From positions 62,001 through 126,000 of the forward strand of contig NZ_CAMDLM010000003.1 in the NCBI RefSeq assembly GCF_945901735.1: a stretch of DNA of 64,000 nt, in the 5' to 3' direction. Made by a program: the position numbers and the translations under genes. The stretch is from Limnohabitans sp. Rim8. Lineage in GTDB: Bacteria; Pseudomonadota; Gammaproteobacteria; Burkholderiales; Burkholderiaceae_C. This document shows, piece by piece, positions 45,219 through 53,809 of the stretch. The notes beneath the pieces were generated by a model. That model was not told the DNA's origin. It saw nothing but the letters and a program-made list of their open reading frames with translations, and ran no database searches. Positions within the stretch are counted from its first letter, which is position 1. Each line of letters begins with the position of its first letter.

Positions 45219-47165
45219 ATGCAAACAACGTTTCCCCGCTTGATGCTCAAGCACGCTGCCGAGCGCCCCACAGCGCCCGCACTGCGCGAGAAAATTTATG
45301 GCATTTGGCAGGCCACCAGCTGGGCTGGGCTGTCGCAACTGGTCGAGTCCATCGCCTGTGGTCTGCACCAAGCGGGTTTGCAACGCGGTGAGCACCTGAT
45401 TGTGGTGGGCGCCAACCGCCCGCGCTTGTATGCCACCATGCTGGCCGCGCAGTCGCTGGGCGCCATTCCCGTGCCGCTGTACCAAGACGCTGCCGCCGCC
45501 GAATGCGTGTTCCCGATCACCAACGCCGAAGTGCGTTTTTGTGTGGTGGAAGACCAAGAGCAGGTCGACAAGATGCTGGAAGTGCGTGAACAGTGCCCGC
45601 AATTGACCCACATCGTCTATGACAACCCGCGCGGCTTGCGCAAATACACCGAAGATGGTCTGGGCTCGCTCGAAGAGCTGATCGCAGCCGGTGGCGTATT
45701 TGCCCAGCAGCATCCACAGTTTTTCAAGGAAGAAGTCGAAAAATCGACCTCCACCGATGTGTCGGCGATGTTCTTCACCTCGGGCACCACCGGCAACCCC
45801 AAGGGCGTGGTGCACACCCATGGCTCCCTGATCAACCGCGCCGACGCGGGCGCAGAGTTCGACAAGCTGACCAGCGCCGAAGACGTGTTGGCCTACATGC
45901 CGCCAGCCTGGATTGGCCAGAACATCTTCAGCTACGCCCAGTGGCTGGTGTGTGGCTATGTGGTCAATTGCCCCGAGTCATCGGCCACGGTGACCATCGA
46001 CCTGAAAGAAATCGGCCCGACGTATTACTTCGCGCCGCCCCGGGTGTTTGAGGGCATGCTGACCAGCGTGATGATCCGCATGGAAGACGCGGGCAGTTTC
46101 AAGCGCCAGTTGTTTCACTACTTCATGGGTGTGGCCAAAAAAGTTGGCCCGGCCTTGATGGACGGCCAGTCGGTCGGCTTTATGGACCGTTTGGTGTATG
46201 GCTTGGGCAACCTGATGGTTTATGGCCCCTTGCGCAACAACCTGGGTTTCAGCCGCGTGCGCGTGGCCTACACCGCAGGCGAGGCCATTGGCCCCGACCT
46301 GTTCACCTTCTTCCGCTCGATTGGCGTGAACATCAAGCAGCTGTATGGCTCCACCGAAACCGCTGTGTTTGTGTGCCTGCAGCCTGACAACCAGGCGCGA
46401 GCCGACACGGTGGGCGTGCCGTGCAAGGGTGTGGAAATCAAGGTGGCCGCGAACGGCGAGATCATGGTCAAGTCGCCCGGCTTGCTCAAGGGCTACTATA
46501 AAAACCAACAAGCCACCGACGAAGTGCTGACGGCCGACGGCTGGTACCACACCAGCGACGCGGGCTTTATCGACAGCCACGGCCACCTCAAAATCATTGA
46601 CCGCGTGAAAGACGTGGGCCGCATCCAGGGCGGTGCCAACGACGGCGCGATGTTTGCGCCCAAGTATGTCGAAAACAAACTCAAGTTTTTCCCGCACATC
46701 AAGGAGGTGGTGGCCTACGGTGACCAGCGCGAAAAAGTGTGTGTGATGCTCAACATCGACTTTGACGCCGTGGGCAATTGGGCCGAGCGCCGCAACCTGC
46801 CTTATGCCGGTTACACCGATCTGGCGCAAAAGCCCGAGGTGTACCAACTGATCAAAGAATGCGTGGAAAAGGTCAATGCCGATCTGGCCGAAGACACTTT
46901 GCTGGCCGGTAGCCAAGTCAGCCGGTTCTTGGTCCTGCACAAAGAGCTGGACGCCGACGATGGCGAGTTGACGCGCACCAACAAGGTTCGCCGTGGCTTC
47001 ATTGCCGACAAATACAAACCGCTGGTCGATGGTCTTTACGAAGGCAAAACCGAGCAGTACATCGAGACGGTGGTCAAGTTCGAAGATGGTCGCACCGGCA
47101 GTGTCAGCGCCACGCTCCAGATTTCCGACGCCAAAACATTCACACCCGTGAAGGCCGCAGCATGA
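45219..47165 (+). CDS. AMP-dependent acyl-CoA synthetase (long-chain type)
   Basis: An adenylate-forming ligase of 648 residues that activates a carboxylic acid to its CoA thioester. The P-loop is FFTSGTTGNPKGVVHTHG (about residue 185), the A5 region LYGSTETAVF and the A8 hinge LKIIDRVKDVGRIQGG, where the loop is unusually long. The C-terminal domain ends near TFTPVKAAA. ATG 45219 has AGGAAA upstream; the ORF-track start at 45117 lies inside the operator. It is the first gene of an operon with livGHMKF, overlapping livG by 4 bp. The substrate is probably what the transporter imports (inference). Confidence 0.87.
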   Translation: MQTTFPRLMLKHAAERPTAPALREKIYGIWQATSWAGLSQLVESIACGLHQAGLQRGEHLIVVGANRPRLYATMLAAQSLGAIPVPLYQDAAAAECVFPITNAEVRFCVVEDQEQVDKMLEVREQCPQLTHIVYDNPRGLRKYTEDGLGSLEELIAAGGVFAQQHPQFFKEEVEKSTSTDVSAMFFTSGTTGNPKGVVHTHGSLINRADAGAEFDKLTSAEDVLAYMPPAWIGQNIFSYAQWLVCGYVVNCPESSATVTIDLKEIGPTYYFAPPRVFEGMLTSVMIRMEDAGSFKRQLFHYFMGVAKKVGPALMDGQSVGFMDRLVYGLGNLMVYGPLRNNLGFSRVRVAYTAGEAIGPDLFTFFRSIGVNIKQLYGSTETAVFVCLQPDNQARADTVGVPCKGVEIKVAANGEIMVKSPGLLKGYYKNQQATDEVLTADGWYHTSDAGFIDSHGHLKIIDRVKDVGRIQGGANDGAMFAPKYVENKLKFFPHIKEVVAYGDQREKVCVMLNIDFDAVGNWAERRNLPYAGYTDLAQKPEVYQLIKECVEKVNADLAEDTLLAGSQVSRFLVLHKELDADDGELTRTNKVRRGFIADKYKPLVDGLYEGKTEQYIETVVKFEDGRTGSVSATLQISDAKTFTPVKAAA

Positions 47166-47944
47166 CCAAGAAAATCGGCGACGTCATTCTGGACGTCAAC
47201 AACATCAGTTTGCGATTCGGCGGCGTCAAGGCGCTGACCGACATCTCGTTCAATGTGCGCGAGCACGAAGTGCGGGCCATCATCGGCCCCAACGGCGCGG
47301 GTAAGAGCTCGATGCTCAACTGCATCAACGGGGTGTACACGCCGCAAGAGGGCAGCATCACCTTCAGTGGTCAAAAGTTTGACCACATGAACAGCCGCCA
47401 AGTGGCCGAGATGGGCATTGCCCGCACGTTCCAAAATTTGGCCTTATTCAAGGGCATGAGCGTGATCGACAACATCATGACCGGCCGCAACCTGCACATC
47501 AAGAGCAACCTGTTCATGCAGGCCCTGCGCATCGGCCCCGCCCAGCGCGAAGAAGAAAAGAACCGCGAATTCGTCGAGCACATCATCGACTTTCTGGAAA
47601 TTCAGGCGTTCCGCAAAACACCGGTGGGTCAGCTGCCTTATGGTTTGCAAAAGCGGGTGGACCTGGGCCGCGCTTTGGCCATGGAGCCCAAGGTGCTCTT
47701 GCTCGACGAACCCATGGCCGGTATGAACATGGAAGAAAAGCAGGACATGTGCCGCTTCATTCTGGATGTGAACGACGAGTTCGGCACCACCATCGTGCTG
47801 ATCGAGCACGACATGGGCGTGGTGATGGACATCTCGGACCGCGTGGTGGTGCTGGACTACGGCAAAAAAATCGGCGACGGGACTCCCGAAGAAGTGCGCA
47901 ACAACGAAGAAGTGATCAGTGCCTATCTGGGCACCAGTCACTGA
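47162..47944 (+). CDS. livG: LivG-type ABC transporter ATPase
   Basis: The first of two ATPases of a HAAT-family (branched-chain amino acid type) importer; 260 residues. Walker A is GPNGAGKSS, the Q-loop MGIARTFQNLALF is typical of LivG, the signature is LPYGLQKRVDLGRAL (LSGGQ replaced by LPYGLQ, common in LivG) and Walker B is LLLDEPMAGMN. The start overlaps the CoA-ligase stop (ATGA), so translation is coupled. Confidence 0.93.
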   Translation: MTKKIGDVILDVNNISLRFGGVKALTDISFNVREHEVRAIIGPNGAGKSSMLNCINGVYTPQEGSITFSGQKFDHMNSRQVAEMGIARTFQNLALFKGMSVIDNIMTGRNLHIKSNLFMQALRIGPAQREEEKNREFVEHIIDFLEIQAFRKTPVGQLPYGLQKRVDLGRALAMEPKVLLLDEPMAGMNMEEKQDMCRFILDVNDEFGTTIVLIEHDMGVVMDISDRVVVLDYGKKIGDGTPEEVRNNEEVISAYLGTSH

Positions 47945-47956
47945 GGAGAATACACC

Positions 47957-48886
47957 ATGGCATTTTTTCTCGAAGCACTTTTTGGCGGTCTGATGGCCGG
48001 CATGCTTTACTCGCTTGTGGCGCTTGGTTTTGTTTTGATTTTCAAAGCCTCGGGCGTGTTCAATTTCGCGCAAGGCGCGATGGTGTTGTTCGCCGCTTTG
48101 GCCATGGCCCGTTTTTCCGAGTGGATCCCGGGCTGGTTGGGCTTGGACAACAAGTTCTTGGGCAACCTGATTGCTTTTTTACTGGCGGCTGCAGTCATGT
48201 TTGTGTTGGCTTGGCTGATCGAGCGCTTGGTGCTGCGCCACCTGGTCAACCAAGAAGGTGTCACCTTGCTCATGGCCACGCTGGGCATCACTTACTTTTT
48301 GGACGGTTTGGGCCAGACCATTTTTGGCAGTGCGATTTACAAGATCGATGTCGGCATGCCGAAAGAACCCGTTTTCCTGTTTGAGTCGGTGTTTCCGGGT
48401 GGCGTTTTGATCAGCTTGGAAGATGTCTATGCAGCCTGCATTGCTGCTTTGCTTGTCGTGGTCTTGTCGCTGTTTTTCCAAAAAACCGGTACCGGTCGCG
48501 CCCTGCGTGCGGTGGCCGATGACCACCAAGCGGCCCAATCGATTGGCATTCCACTCAACCGCATTTGGGTGATCGTCTGGTTTGTGGCGGGCATCACCGC
48601 CTTGGTGGCCGGCATCATCTGGGGCTCCAAATTGGGGGTGCAGTTTTCGCTGACCACGGTGGCTCTGCGTGCTTTGCCGGTGATCATTTTGGGAGGCTTG
48701 ACCTCGGTGCCGGGTGCCATCATTGGCGGTCTGATCATTGGTGTGGGTGAGAAGCTGTCCGAGGTCTACCTGGGGCCCTATGTGGGCGGTGGCATTGAAA
48801 TTTGGTTCGCATACATGCTGGCCCTCGTCTTTTTGTTGTTCCGTCCACAAGGACTGTTCGGCGAAAAAATCATCGACCGCGTGTAA
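47957..48886 (+). CDS. livH: LivH-type ABC transporter permease
   Basis: A 309-residue inner-membrane permease with about eight helices (FGGLMAGMLYSLVALGFVLIFKASGVFNFAQGAMVLFAA at the N-terminus is the LivH hallmark). The EAA-like loop is GRALRAVADDHQAAQSIGIPLNRI, and the C-terminus is LLFRPQGLFGEKIIDRV. It is 12 bp after livG and 11 bp before livM. It forms the heteromeric channel with LivM. Confidence 0.94.
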   Translation: MAFFLEALFGGLMAGMLYSLVALGFVLIFKASGVFNFAQGAMVLFAALAMARFSEWIPGWLGLDNKFLGNLIAFLLAAAVMFVLAWLIERLVLRHLVNQEGVTLLMATLGITYFLDGLGQTIFGSAIYKIDVGMPKEPVFLFESVFPGGVLISLEDVYAACIAALLVVVLSLFFQKTGTGRALRAVADDHQAAQSIGIPLNRIWVIVWFVAGITALVAGIIWGSKLGVQFSLTTVALRALPVIILGGLTSVPGAIIGGLIIGVGEKLSEVYLGPYVGGGIEIWFAYMLALVFLLFRPQGLFGEKIIDRV

Positions 48887-48897
48887 GGAGAGACGCC

Positions 48898-49974
48898 ATG
48901 TTTTACAGAGAAAACGGTCAGTTCAAGACCTCTTACCGCAAAGACCAGCAGATATTTGCCATCGCGCAAGACCGTTGGGTCGTCTTGGCGCTGATCGCCT
49001 TTGCCTTTTTGGGTGTTCCCTTTTTGGCCGATGAATACATGTTTCGCGCTATTTTGGTTCCCTTTTTGATCCTGGCTTTGGCGGCTTTGGGGGTGAATAT
49101 TCTGGTGGGTTATTGCGGTCAGATCTCCCTGGGCTCAGGGGCTTTCATGGCCGTGGGCGCTTACATGGCTTACAACACCTATGTGCGCATCGAGGGCATG
49201 CCGGTCATTTTGGCCTTGCTTGCAGGGGGATTCTTCGCCACATTGGTGGGTATCTTCTTTGGGATTCCCAGCTTGCGCGTCAAGGGCCTTTATTTGGCAG
49301 TGGCCACCTTGGCTGCGCAGTTCTTTTGCGATTGGGCATTCAGCCGCATCAGCTGGTTCACAAACAACAGCTCTTCTGGCTCTGTGGCGGTCTCTGATTT
49401 CCAAGTGTTGGGCTGGGTCATTGATTCGCCGGTTGACAAATACCTGTTTGCCTTGAGCTTCTTGGTGGTGTTTGGTTTGCTTGCCAAAAACCTGGTGCGC
49501 TCGGCCATTGGCCGGGAATGGATGGCGATCCGTGACATGGATGTGGCGGCGGCGGTCATTGGCATTCGCCCTGTTTACGCCAAGCTCACCGCTTTTGCGG
49601 TCAGCTCGTTCATCGTGGGGGTGGCCGGCGGCCTGTGGGGCTTTGTGCACTTGGGCTCCTGGGAGCCTGCGGCGTTCTCGATTGACCGATCCTTTCAGTT
49701 GCTGTTCATGGTCATCATCGGCGGCATGGGCTCCATCATGGGCAGTTTCTTTGGCGCGGCCTTCATTGTGGTGTTGCCCATTTTCCTGAACCAGTTTTTG
49801 CCGGCTGTGGGGGCGCTTTTCGGGGTTGAAATCTCGACGGCCTTGGTCTCCCATGTCGAATACATGATTTTTGGTGCTTTGATTGTCTGGTTCTTGATTG
49901 CCGAGCCTCATGGCCTGGCCAAGCTCTGGAGCATTGCCAAGCAGAAGTTGCGGTTGTGGCCCTTCCCGCACTGA
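48898..49974 (+). CDS. livM: LivM-type ABC transporter permease
   Basis: A 358-residue permease. LALAALGVNILVGYCGQISLGSGAFMAVGAYMAY is the LivM signature, and the EAA-like loop is GREWMAIRDMDVAAAVIGIRPVYAKL. The C-terminal LIAEPHGLAKLW matches the GLArlw ending of LivM proteins. ATG 48898 has GGAG upstream; the ORF-track extension is livH sequence in another frame. Confidence 0.94.
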   Translation: MFYRENGQFKTSYRKDQQIFAIAQDRWVVLALIAFAFLGVPFLADEYMFRAILVPFLILALAALGVNILVGYCGQISLGSGAFMAVGAYMAYNTYVRIEGMPVILALLAGGFFATLVGIFFGIPSLRVKGLYLAVATLAAQFFCDWAFSRISWFTNNSSSGSVAVSDFQVLGWVIDSPVDKYLFALSFLVVFGLLAKNLVRSAIGREWMAIRDMDVAAAVIGIRPVYAKLTAFAVSSFIVGVAGGLWGFVHLGSWEPAAFSIDRSFQLLFMVIIGGMGSIMGSFFGAAFIVVLPIFLNQFLPAVGALFGVEISTALVSHVEYMIFGALIVWFLIAEPHGLAKLWSIAKQKLRLWPFPH

Positions 49975-50084
49975 ATAGCGCTGGTGTGCTTAAGTCGACT
50001 GCCTGGAATTCGGCTTGCGCACCATCACTTTTCAAATGATGGGCCCATTGATTTTTTTTAAACACGATTGAAGGAGACAGTTCC

Positions 50085-51422
50085 ATGAAACTCAAAAAGT
50101 TAGCGATGTTGGCCACTTTGGCTTGCGCAGGCTTGTCTGCTGTGGTCACCACCACAGCAGTCATGGCGCAAGAAAAAGTTCAGTTTTTCCCAAGCTTGAC
50201 GGGCCGAACAGGTCCTGTCGCGCCCAATGCCACACCTTTTGCAAACGGTTATGCCGATTACATGAAGTTGGTCAACCTTCGCGGCGGCATCAACGGTGTC
50301 AAAACCTTGGTGGAAGAGTGTGAAACAGCCTATGCGACCGACCGCGGTGTGGAGTGCTATGAGCGCCTCAAAGGCAAGCACGGTGGTGCGACCGTGTTCC
50401 AGCCCTTGTCAACTGGCATCACCTTTGCGCTGACCGAGAAAATCCCGGCTGACAAAATTCCCATGATCACTTCTGGTTATGGCCGCAGCGACTCTGCCGA
50501 TGGGGGTGTCTTCAAGTGGAACTTCCCCTTGACTGGCCACTACTGGGTGGCCGGTGACGTTTTGTTGCAGCACATCGCCAAGCAAGCGGGTGGTTGGGAC
50601 AACCTCAAGGGCAAGAAAATTGCTGTTGGGTACCATGACAGTCCGTTTGGCAAAGAGTTGTTGCCCATCGTGCAAGAGCGCGCGGCCATGCATGGTTTCA
50701 CTTTGCAGTTGTTGCCAATTCCAGCGCCTGGCGTTGAGCAAAAAGCCATTTGGTTGCAAATCCGTCAGCAGCGTCCTGATTACGTGATGTTGCAAACATG
50801 GGGCGTCATGACGGCCACATCGATCAAGGAAGCGGTTGCGACCGGTTATCCACGCGAAAAAATGTTTGGCACTTGGTGGTCGGGTGCTGAGCCTGATCTC
50901 AAGGACATCGGTGCTGCCGCCAAGGGTTACAACGCCGTGATGATGCAACATGGCGCTGAGCCAAACTCTGCAGTGGCCAAAGAAATCTTGGCCAAAGTGC
51001 ACGACAAAGGTCAGGGTACTGGACCCAAAGCCGAAGTGGGCGAAGTGCTGTACATGCGCGGTGTGGTGGGTGCCATGTTGGCGGTGGAGGGCGTTCGCCA
51101 AGCACAAGAGCGTTTTGGCAAAGGCAAGGTCATGACCGGTGAACAAGCGCGCTGGGGCTATGAAAACCTGAACTTGACTCAGGCCAAATTGGATGGCCTG
51201 GGTTTCAAGGGGGTTATGCGTCCGGTTTCCACATCGTGTGCTGATCACATGGGCTCTGCATGGGCTCGTGTTCACACCTGGGATGGCAGCAAGTTTGTCT
51301 GGGCATCGGATTGGTTGCAGGCCGATGAGCAGATCATCAAGCCCTTGGTCAAAGCGTCTGCAGACAAGTACGCCGCCGAGAAAAAACTTACTCGCCGCGC
51401 CGCTACGGATTGCCAGTCTTGA
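50085..51422 (+). CDS. livK: LivK-type periplasmic substrate-binding protein
   Basis: A secreted receptor of 445 residues for the HAAT importer. The signal peptide is MKLKKLAMLATLACAGLSAVVTTTAVMAQ. The mature type-1 periplasmic binding fold has FFPSLTGRTGPVAPNATPFANGYADYMKLVN, VKTLVEECETAYATDRGVECYERLK and KIAVGYHDSPFGKELLPIVQ. It is longer than leucine-binding proteins and resembles the aromatic/aliphatic acid receptors found with CoA ligases. It follows livM after 110 bp and is followed by two stable hairpins that may protect its mRNA. Confidence 0.9.
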   Translation: MKLKKLAMLATLACAGLSAVVTTTAVMAQEKVQFFPSLTGRTGPVAPNATPFANGYADYMKLVNLRGGINGVKTLVEECETAYATDRGVECYERLKGKHGGATVFQPLSTGITFALTEKIPADKIPMITSGYGRSDSADGGVFKWNFPLTGHYWVAGDVLLQHIAKQAGGWDNLKGKKIAVGYHDSPFGKELLPIVQERAAMHGFTLQLLPIPAPGVEQKAIWLQIRQQRPDYVMLQTWGVMTATSIKEAVATGYPREKMFGTWWSGAEPDLKDIGAAAKGYNAVMMQHGAEPNSAVAKEILAKVHDKGQGTGPKAEVGEVLYMRGVVGAMLAVEGVRQAQERFGKGKVMTGEQARWGYENLNLTQAKLDGLGFKGVMRPVSTSCADHMGSAWARVHTWDGSKFVWASDWLQADEQIIKPLVKASADKYAAEKKLTRRAATDCQS

Positions 51423-51433
51423 TCTGAAACCAC

Positions 51434-51455
51434 ACCTGCCGCGCAAGCGGCAGGT
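51434..51455 (+). promoter_or_regulatory. Stem-loop with GNRA tetraloop after livK
   Basis: ACCTGCCGC-GCAA-GCGGCAGGT is a perfect 9-bp stem closed by a GCAA (GNRA) tetraloop, 11 bp after the livK stop. No T-run follows, so it is more likely an mRNA-stabilising or processing hairpin than a terminator. Confidence 0.65.
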
Positions 51456-51490
51456 GGTCAGCTGCAGTGGGCGACTGTCCGCCAGCAGCT

Positions 51491-51528
51491 GCCAAATGAA
51501 ACCCTTGCGTGCAGCAGTTTCATTTGGC
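51491..51528 (+). promoter_or_regulatory. Second stem-loop between livK and livF
   Basis: GCCAAATGAAAC and GTTTCATTTGGC form a perfect 12-bp inverted repeat with a 14-nt loop, ending 32 bp before the livF start. With the preceding GNRA hairpin it could stabilise the upstream livK message or damp read-through into livF. Confidence 0.6.
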
Positions 51529-51560
51529 TTGAACCCCCAGAATTTGAAAAGGCACAGTCC

Positions 51561-52370
51561 ATGAGCGACAAAAACATTGTTCTGAACGTCAATGGCATTG
51601 AAGTCATTTACAACCACGTCATCTTGGTGCTCAAGGGCGTGTCCCTTCAGGTGCCCGAGCAAGGCATCGTGTCTTTGCTCGGCGGCAACGGTGCAGGCAA
51701 AACCACTACTTTGCGGGCGATCTCTAACTTGCTCAAGGGTGAGCGTGGTGACGTGACCAAAGGCAGCATCGAGCTGCGCGGTGAGCGCATCGAAAACCTC
51801 ACCCCCGCAGACCTGGTCAACCGGGGCGTGGTGCAGGTCATGGAAGGGCGTCATTGTTTTGCCCACTTGTCGATCGAAGACAACCTGTTGACCGGCAGCT
51901 ACACCCGCAAAGACAAGGGCGAAATCGCGGCCAACTTGGACAAGGTTTACACCTATTTCCCGCGCCTCAAAACCCGCCGCACCTCGCAAGCGGCCTACAC
52001 ATCGGGCGGCGAGCAGCAAATGTGCGCCATTGGCCGCGCCCTGATGACCAATCCCAGTGTGATGCTGCTCGATGAGCCCTCGATGGGTCTGGCGCCGCAG
52101 ATCGTGGAAGAGGTGTTCAATATCGTCAAAGATTTGAACGAGAAAGAAAAAGTCACCTTCTTGATCGCAGAGCAAAACACCAACATGGCGCTCAAATATT
52201 CGGATTACGGCTACATCATGGAGTCGGGGCGCATCGTGATGGACGGCGTGGCTGAAGACCTGCGTACCAACGAAGACGTGAAAGAGTTTTACTTGGGCAT
52301 GGGCGGTGGGGAGCGCAAGAGTTTCAAGGACGTCAAGAGCTACAAGCGCCGCAAGCGCTGGTTGGCTTGA
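51561..52370 (+). CDS. livF: LivF-type ABC transporter ATPase
   Basis: The second ATPase of the importer; 269 residues, about 30 longer than typical LivF because of a C-terminal tail (GGGERKSFKDVKSYKRRKRWLA). Walker A is GGNGAGKTT, the LivF-type Q-loop region VNRGVVQVMEGRHCFAHLSIEDNL, the signature TSGGEQQMCAIGRAL and Walker B VMLLDEPSMGLAP. The basic tail is common in the CoA-ligase-associated subtype (recalled, not checked). Confidence 0.92.
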   Translation: MSDKNIVLNVNGIEVIYNHVILVLKGVSLQVPEQGIVSLLGGNGAGKTTTLRAISNLLKGERGDVTKGSIELRGERIENLTPADLVNRGVVQVMEGRHCFAHLSIEDNLLTGSYTRKDKGEIAANLDKVYTYFPRLKTRRTSQAAYTSGGEQQMCAIGRALMTNPSVMLLDEPSMGLAPQIVEEVFNIVKDLNEKEKVTFLIAEQNTNMALKYSDYGYIMESGRIVMDGVAEDLRTNEDVKEFYLGMGGGERKSFKDVKSYKRRKRWLA

Positions 52371-52422
52371 TGCGCTGACTTTCCTCCTTGACGTTTCATC
52401 GCAGTACCCCTGAAAGAAAAAC

Positions 52423-53679
52423 ATGTCCCAGCACTTTGATGCGTTGGAAACGCGCGCCCCTGAAGTCCGTGAAACCGCCCTGATGGCCGCTTTGCCCGCG
52501 CAGCTTGCCCACGCCAAAGCCCATGCCCCGGCCTTTGCCGACTTGCTCAAGGATGTCGATGCGGCCCGCATCAACAGCCGTGCTGCTTTGGCCCAGTTGC
52601 CCGTGATCCGCAAAACCGAATTGCTGGAGCGCCAGAAGGCTTCGCGCGCGGCAGGCGGCAATGTGTTTGGTGGTTTCAGCACCCTGGGTTTTGGCCAAGG
52701 CATGACCCGCGTGTTTGCCAGCCCCGGCACGATTTACGAACCCGAGGGCACCCGCGCTGACTACTGGCGCATGGCCCGAACCCTGTTCGCGGCCGGCTTT
52801 CGCCCGGGCGAGTTGATCCACAATTGCTTCAGTTACCACTTCACACCTGCGGGTTCCATGATGGAAACGGGCGCCCATGCCCTGGGCTGCACCGTGTTCC
52901 CGGGCGGCATTGGCCAGACCGAGCAGCAAGTGACCGCCATGGCCGAGTTGCAGCCTGCGGGCTACATTGGCACGCCGAGTTTCCTGAAAATCATCATCGA
53001 AAAAGCCGCCGAGATGGGTGTGGCCTTGCCCAGCGTTCGCAAGGCACTGGTGTCGGGCGAGGCTTTTCCGCCCAGCCTGCGCGACTGGATGACGGCGCAC
53101 GGCGTCGATGCTTACCAGTGCTACGCCACCGCCGATGTCGGCCTGATCGCTTACGAAACCGCTGCGCGTGAAGGTCTGGTGCTGGACGAAGGCGTGATTG
53201 TCGAGATCGTGCGACCCGGCACCGGCGACCCGGTGCCCGAAGGCGAAGTGGGCGAGCTGGTCATCACCACGCTCAACCCCGACTATCCCTTGATCCGTTT
53301 TGGCACAGGCGACTTGTCGGCCATCCTGCCTGGCCCCTGCCCCACGGGCCGCACCGGCCAACGCATCAAGGGCTGGATGGGCCGCGCCGATCAAACCACC
53401 AAGATCCGGGGCATGTTTGTGCACCCCGGCCAGGTGGCCGAGATCGTCAAACGCTTCCCCGAAGTGAGCAAAGCCCGCCTGGTGGTGACGGGTGAGATGG
53501 CCAATGACCAAATGGCCTTGCATGTGGAGACCGCTCGTTTGTCCGACGATGCGCTCAAGGCCCGGGTGTCTGAAGCGGTGCGCGATGTGACCAAGCTGCG
53601 CGGAGACGTCCACCTGGTGGCGCAGGGCAGTTTGGCCAACGACGGCAAGGTGATTGAAGACGCCAGAAGCTACCAGTGA
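52423..53679 (+). CDS. Phenylacetate-CoA ligase-like adenylate-forming enzyme with degenerate P-loop
   Basis: A 418-residue PaaK-family protein that would activate an aromatic or aliphatic acid to CoA. FRPGELIHNCFSYHFTPAG, AGYIGTPSFLK, ALVSGEAFPPSLRDW, YATADVGLIAYET (A5) and MGRADQTTKIRGMFVHPGQV (A8) are PaaK-like. The usual P-loop (SSGTTGKPT) is replaced by VFASPGTIYEPEG, losing the Ser/Thr/Gly-rich loop and the Lys. This substitution is known in a PaaK subgroup linked to liv genes (from memory). The gene is the last of the operon, 52 bp after livF. Confidence 0.85.
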   Translation: MSQHFDALETRAPEVRETALMAALPAQLAHAKAHAPAFADLLKDVDAARINSRAALAQLPVIRKTELLERQKASRAAGGNVFGGFSTLGFGQGMTRVFASPGTIYEPEGTRADYWRMARTLFAAGFRPGELIHNCFSYHFTPAGSMMETGAHALGCTVFPGGIGQTEQQVTAMAELQPAGYIGTPSFLKIIIEKAAEMGVALPSVRKALVSGEAFPPSLRDWMTAHGVDAYQCYATADVGLIAYETAAREGLVLDEGVIVEIVRPGTGDPVPEGEVGELVITTLNPDYPLIRFGTGDLSAILPGPCPTGRTGQRIKGWMGRADQTTKIRGMFVHPGQVAEIVKRFPEVSKARLVVTGEMANDQMALHVETARLSDDALKARVSEAVRDVTKLRGDVHLVAQGSLANDGKVIEDARSYQ

Positions 53680-53809
53680 GTGCGATTGGGCCTTGATTAG
53701 GATGATGACCTTGTACCAATGGGGAAATTGGGGAGAACGTCTAAGTGTTTTCCGCCATCGTCAGCCCCCGCTTCGGTTCTACAATGATGGATTACTTTTG
53801 AGGTTTGAA

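Noticed and set aside
50020-50070. ATGGGCCCAT palindrome followed by T8 before livK as a terminator
   Set aside because: The palindrome leaves no room for a hairpin loop without losing most pairs; termination here would also cut off livK from its operon.
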